From contig NC_092806.1 of assembly GCF_040954645.1 (NCBI RefSeq), positions 130,157,651 to 130,221,650 on the forward strand: a DNA stretch of 64,000 nt. Direction: 5' to 3'. The notes under the pieces are model-generated. The model did not search any database. It saw nothing but the letters and a program-made list of their open reading frames with translations, and was not told the origin of the DNA. Origin of the DNA: Diabrotica undecimpunctata (Eukaryota; Arthropoda; Insecta; Coleoptera; Chrysomelidae). This document shows positions 63,640 to 64,000 of the stretch, piece by piece (the stretch's first letter is position 1; every line of letters begins with the position of its first letter). Both the position numbers and the translations under genes were made by a program.

Positions 63640-64000
63640 CAGCACTTAGGCCACAATTATTGTACCATTGTGCATCTTCTCAGGGAGCTGTCGTCCTTAG
63701 CTCATTGTTCATCCTACCATTTCTAGGAGGGTGGATAAGTCACCAGGGAACATCTCCCTTATGTGAGCAGGTGTGGTTCAGGACTCGACGAATGCGTACT
63801 CTCATAATAAAGATAACTACGGACATTCACATAGGACATGCTTTACAGATTCGTCTTCTCGTTCACACTCTCTGTATAGAGGTTTGTCTACTAGCCTTAG
63901 TAGACAAACTACTACTACTTAGTAAATAATAGCTCCGTAAGTTAGCATTTTCCTAATGACAGCAGTGTAGACCCAGGCGATCACTCTGGACGAAAGGCCC
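63640..64000 (-). pseudogene. non-LTR retrotransposon fragment (R1/Jockey-type)
   Basis: From the window edge inward on the minus strand: SRVIAWVYTAVIRKMLTYGA (about 63990-63930), then, after a gap, RECEREDESVKHVLCECP (about 63870-63820), a Cys/His patch typical of the region after the polymerase. The pieces are closer together than in a full element, so a deletion joins them. The element continues outside the window. Confidence 0.5.

Overview
The window reads as AT-rich insect nuclear DNA. Evidence: spliced exons with GT..AG borders, two exons that look like a seven-transmembrane chemoreceptor, and a dense layer of transposons typical of arthropods (Tc1/mariner types, piggyBac, PIF/Harbinger, P/THAP, RTE- and Jockey/R1-type non-LTR elements, Penelope, LTR elements). 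A beetle is plausible but not shown. No rRNA, tRNA, CRISPR or bacterial-type operon was seen.

Host genes are thin. (a) Minus strand: two exons (22414-22613 and 9929-10247) that join in phase across a 12.2 kb intron and read as the N-terminal half of a probable odorant receptor. (b) Minus strand: an exon at 34154-34761 encoding a Myb/SANT-like (trihelix) DNA-binding protein, host or transposon-derived. (c) Plus strand: two exons (55487-55586 and 62036-62334) of a HAD-type phosphatase (PGP/PDXP, 4-nitrophenylphosphatase-like), split by a 6.4 kb intron filled with retroelement debris; later exons lie outside the window. Two very short exon-like pieces (33.5 kb and 48.0 kb, minus) are weak.

Layout: 0.4-1.5 kb degraded RTE endonuclease; 1.9-4.1 kb DD82E (Sailor-like) transposase broken by a 955-bp RNase H retro-fragment; 4.7-5.2 kb retroelement ORF1; 5.3-6.2 kb copy of an unassigned transposase-like family; 7.3-8.4 kb Penelope end; 8.7-9.9 kb R1-type 3' end; 10.3-12.6 kb PIF/Harbinger; 14.6-16.6 kb second copy of the unassigned family; 17.6 kb ribozyme-like motif; 17.8-19.2 kb open 457-aa DD82E transposase; 20.3-21.6 kb decayed piggyBac; 22.7-25.6 kb third copy of the unassigned family, with 31-bp terminal inverted repeats and ATAT flanks; 26-29 kb solo LTR inside an RTE inside an inverted-repeat element; 31.3-33.3 kb mariner relative with about 330-bp inverted repeats; 35-38 kb RTE, Penelope scraps, an internally deleted LTR element with a SAP-domain Gag, and a repeat cluster carrying two hammerhead-ribozyme motifs; 38.4-40 kb Tc1 and P/THAP remnants; 40.4-46.5 kb a four-layer nest (RTE in Tc1 in piggyBac, plus a MITE); 49.5-54.8 kb more RTE/Jockey, again nested; 55.5-62.3 kb phosphatase intron; 63.6-64 kb another non-LTR scrap.

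The most unusual material is (1) a pair of type-I hammerhead motifs 402 bp apart in a locus with direct and inverted arms (37.4-38.1 kb), (2) the multi-copy, intron-containing, TIR-flanked family seen three times, which I can only tentatively compare with Sola-type transposons, and (3) the uninterrupted DD82E transposase whose final catalytic Glu reads Gly. Coordinates of insertions were set by target-site duplications read directly in the sequence; family names rest on motif recognition and no database search was possible.
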